19,551 nucleotides of DNA, from positions 1 to 19,551 of the forward strand of contig JADJPH010000076.1 in assembly GCA_016713335.1 (NCBI GenBank), written 5' to 3'. How positions within the stretch are numbered: position 1 is the first letter of the stretch; each line of letters starts with the position of its first letter. The position numbers and the translations under genes were made by a program. Origin of the DNA: Candidatus Fredericiella danica (GTDB lineage Bacteria; Chloroflexota; Anaerolineae; Caldilineales; Caldilineaceae). Positions 17,044-19,551 of the stretch are shown in pieces. The notes under the pieces are model-generated. The model made no database searches. It had not been told where the DNA came from and worked only from the letters and a program-made list of their open reading frames with translations.

Positions 17044-18771
17044 TCACGACGCATCCACCCCTTCAACGTCTTTACTTTGCGCGAAAAAGGCATCCACGCC
17101 TGCGGCCAGGCTGGGGAAACAATTCTCCGGGCCAATCACCTCCATATAGTTTGCGCCTGCGAGGCGGTCGCGTACAGCGCCGCGCATCTCGGCAAACATC
17201 AGTGTTACGCCCCGTTCGCGCAGTTTGACGGCGACATCCGCGATAAGATCCATCGTGGGTATATCGAGGTCGCCGCTGGCGGCCAGGTCGATCAAAAGCG
17301 CACGCGGCGTGGGTTGGGTGGCGACCATATCCCGAATGGTGGTCTGGGCCACGCCGGCATTGAGGAAGTAGAGCGGGGCGTCGAGACGCACAATCATCAG
17401 GCCTGAGATCGTTTCGAAGTCCGGGTTCCGCCAGGTCACCGAAGTCACTCTGGCTGTGCGGCGCGCGGCCGAGCAGCGCAATGTAGGGCCGGCTGGCGCG
17501 GTAGACGATGAAGATCAGCGACAACACCACCGCAATGACCAGCCCGGTCAGCACATCGGTCAGGACAACCTAACAGCGCCACCAATGCCAGCACGAAATC
17601 GGGGCGCCGTACCGTATAGTAGCGGCGCAACTCCTTGACATCCATCAAGCTGATCACCGAGTTCATCACGACGACCGCCAGCACGGCACTGGGCAGGTTC
17701 TGAAAGATCGCCGCAAGAAACACAAGGGTCAGCAAGATCAGAATTGCCGAAACAAGTGAGGATAGCTGCGTTTTGCTGCCGGCCTGTTCGGCAGTGGCGG
17801 TCTGCGATAGGCTGGCATCAACGGTGAAGCCTTGAAACAAACCGGTGCCGATGTTGGCGGCGCCCAGTGCGATCAATTCCTGGTTGGCATCGATCGAATA
17901 GTCATATTTGGCGGCGTAGGCGCGTGCGGTGCCCAACGATTCGCCCACTGCCAAAAAGAAAATGCCCAGTGCACCCACGATCAGGTAGAGTAAGTCATGC
18001 CGTCCAAACGCCGGCCAGGTCAACTGCGGAAGTCCCTGTGGCACTGCGCCCACAACGCTGACGCCGCGCTCGCTCAAATTGAAGAGCGATACGACCAGGA
18101 TGCCATAGACAAGTACGACAGGTGCGGCCGGAATGCGCCGATAGCGCAGCCGTAAAAGACCACAATCGCCAGCGCACTGACGCTGACTGCCAGCGTCCAT
18201 GGATTGAGTCAGGCTAAGGTTGCCAAGCAATTGCACCCAATTGCTCAATGGTGCTCCGCTTCCCCGGGCACGCCAAAGAGCTTGGGTGCCTGGCTGACGG
18301 CAATACTGATCGCCAGGCCAAAAACGAAGCCGGTAACAACCGACTTCGATAGAAAATCCAAAATGAACCCCAGTTTCACGATGCCGGCCAAGACCAGCAT
18401 CCACCAACGGTTAGCGCCAACGCCGCAGACAAGCCGGCAGGCCGCGATGTCGCCTCCGCCAGCGGCGCCACCACCGCCGCCGACATGACCGCCATCGTCG
18501 AACTCGCCAGCACCTTCTGATGGCGACTGGTTCCAAAGCAGGTGTAGGCGATCAGTGACGCAAGCGAGGCATAGAGCCCGGCCTGAGCAGGCACGCCGGC
18601 CATCTGTGCATAAGCCATCGCAACCGGCACCATCACCGCCCAACTGATAGCGCCGGCAACGAGGTCGGGCTGCAAGTCACGCCGGTAGGCCGGCAGCCAA
18701 CCAACGATCGGCACGTAATGTTTGAGGACGGGGCCGGCTTTGCCCATGGTGCGAGCAAAGGTTGAAGACAT
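17044..18771 (-). CDS. SulP-family anion transporter with C-terminal STAS domain (frameshifted)
   Basis: SulP/SLC26 inner-membrane anion transporter, about 575 residues, the usual length. ATG is at 18769-18771 on the minus strand, with GAGGAG nine bases upstream. The N-terminus has LPAYRRDLQPDLVAGA and VAMAYAQMAGVPAQAGLYAS, the SulP signature. Further helices include VKLGFILDFLSKSVVTGFVFG, then VGALGIFFLAVGES and IGTGLFQGFTVDASLSQTA. The STAS domain covers about 17044-17440: LDAPLYFLNAGVAQTTIRDM, RALLIDLAASGDLDIPTMD and FAEMRGAVRDRLAGAN. It ends in DVEGVDAS at the stop 17044-17046. Frames change about four times (near 18420, 18250, 18130 and 17570-17460). The substrate (sulfate, bicarbonate, dicarboxylate or other) cannot be told from sequence. 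It lies 64 bases downstream of a second SulP gene and is probably co-transcribed with it. Confidence 0.87.
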
Positions 18772-18780
18772 GCGGAATGG

Positions 18781-18786
18781 CTCCTC
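18781..18786 (-). promoter_or_regulatory. ribosome binding site of the inner sulP gene
   Basis: GAGGAG on the minus strand, nine bases upstream of the ATG at 18771. It fits the SulP N-terminus and supports this start. Confidence 0.6.
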
Positions 18787-18835
18787 AGGATTTCTGATCT
18801 GCCGCGCACTATGCCGGTTGGCGGCAGACCTATAG

Positions 18836-19551
18836 TTACTGGTTTTGGACTACCGGGGCTAGCTGCGCTGCGTCGCCCGAGCCGGCCGGCAGCGCCTGGA
18901 GCCAGGACTGCGCGGCGGCGTATGCTTCCCGCGTGCTGGCTCCGACCACCGGCGACGCTTCAAAAACATTCTCTTCACCCAGAATCTCCGTAGTAGTTTC
19001 GGTGCGATCCAGTTGCCTCTTTACTTTTGGATGGACGCCGCTGATCATCAACTTGCCGCCTCTTGCTTGGATTTGCTGCGCATAACGCTCAAGCACCGCA
19101 ATGAAAACTGCTGCCGATCGTATCCTGTGCCCGCAAACGCAGGATCACCACAGGGTGCTCGGCGGTCTTGGCAGAGGGCAGCTTCGACTCCACAGTTTCC
19201 GGTCCGGCAAAGGTCATATTGCCATAGACTTGAAGCACTGTCACGGCATTGCCGGCAAGTTCAACCGGGGCAGGACCTTCCGTAACGGAGCCGTCCGGAT
19301 TGGGCATGAGCTGAGTCAGACGCGCCTCGTGTGACGATGTGACCAGACCGTGAACAAGGATCGACAGCAGCACGCCCCAGAACACTGCCTGCTGCAGTGG
19401 AATGATCAGGTGAGCAGTAGCGTAAATAACATGACGCTCGCGGCGCCCATCCTGTATCCCAGACATCCAAGATGCGTTCACGCTTGATGGACTGGAAGCC
19501 GGCCACGATCAGCAGGGCAGCCATTGCGGGCATCTCTACCATGCTTACCGC
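18836..19551 (-). CDS. second SulP-family transporter, C-terminal part with STAS domain (cut by window edge)
   Basis: C-terminal part of a second SulP transporter; the gene runs off the right end. From the edge: MVEMPAMAALLIVAGFQSIK and then RERILDVWDTG, the SulP segment before the last helices. These are followed in another frame by LIIPLQQAVFWGVLLSILVH (last helix) and EARLTQLMPNPDGSVTEG. The STAS domain begins TVLQVYGNMTFAGPETVE, with VVILRLRAQDTIGSSF and, after a frame change near 19090, LERYAQQIQARGGKLMISGV and LGEENVFEASPVVG. Stop is at 18836-18838. It precedes the other sulP gene by 64 bases on the same strand, suggesting a two-gene operon of divergent paralogues; the two STAS domains are clearly different in sequence. 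Confidence 0.85.

Noticed and set aside
1..19551. CRISPR array, tRNA, rRNA, insertion sequence or attachment site
   Set aside because: I saw no regularly spaced repeats, cloverleaf sequence, transposase motif or flanking inverted repeats on reading both strands.

Overview
The window is about 19.5 kb of moderately GC-rich bacterial DNA. Its gene content suggests a Chloroflexota-like or similar environmental bacterium: AAA/STAND-type ATPases, a six-gene Hyf/Hyc-type membrane complex, a YegD-like Hsp70, tandem SulP transporters, and an intergenic CTCTGCG-type repeat. The taxonomic call is an inference with low confidence. Almost every gene longer than about 1 kb changes reading frame several times while its motifs stay intact. 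I therefore read most frame changes as base-level indels, probably of sequence quality, rather than old decay. The left 6.3 kb is much worse than the rest, and real gene decay there cannot be excluded.

Layout. Positions 1-6282 (+) hold the pieces of three AAA-type ATPases, each with Walker A and Walker B motifs, the first followed by an OmpR-type winged helix. Between the second and third lies about 2 kb that I cannot identify. Positions 6286-14262 (+) form a compact operon, hyfB-hyfC-hyfE-hyfF-hyfG-hyfI, coding for a membrane-bound complex related to group 4 [NiFe]-hydrogenases and complex I. It has two antiporter-like subunits (HyfB, HyfF), a NuoH-like subunit (HyfC), a small membrane subunit (HyfE), a fused NuoC/NuoD-like subunit (HyfG) and a NuoB-like iron-sulfur subunit (HyfI). 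Positions 14495-15878 (-) encode a YegD-like Hsp70 ATPase domain, 16110-16840 (+) a short-chain dehydrogenase, and 17044-19551 (-) two tandem SulP-STAS anion transporters, the outer one cut by the window edge.

The main point of interest is the complex. HyfI keeps its cluster cysteines, but HyfG has neither cysteine pair that holds the Ni-Fe site: the first motif reads CIAGDSAFAHS and the C-terminus ends in INKFNLAYAANDG with no DPCxxC. No ferredoxin-like subunit, formate dehydrogenase or hydrogenase maturation gene lies in the window. This is therefore probably an Ehr-type (hydrogenase-related) redox-driven ion pump with unknown substrate, comparable in gene order to Mycobacterium tuberculosis Rv0083-Rv0087. 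The third ATPase gene stops three bases before the hyfB start codon, which raises the possibility that a signalling-type ATPase is translationally coupled to the complex.
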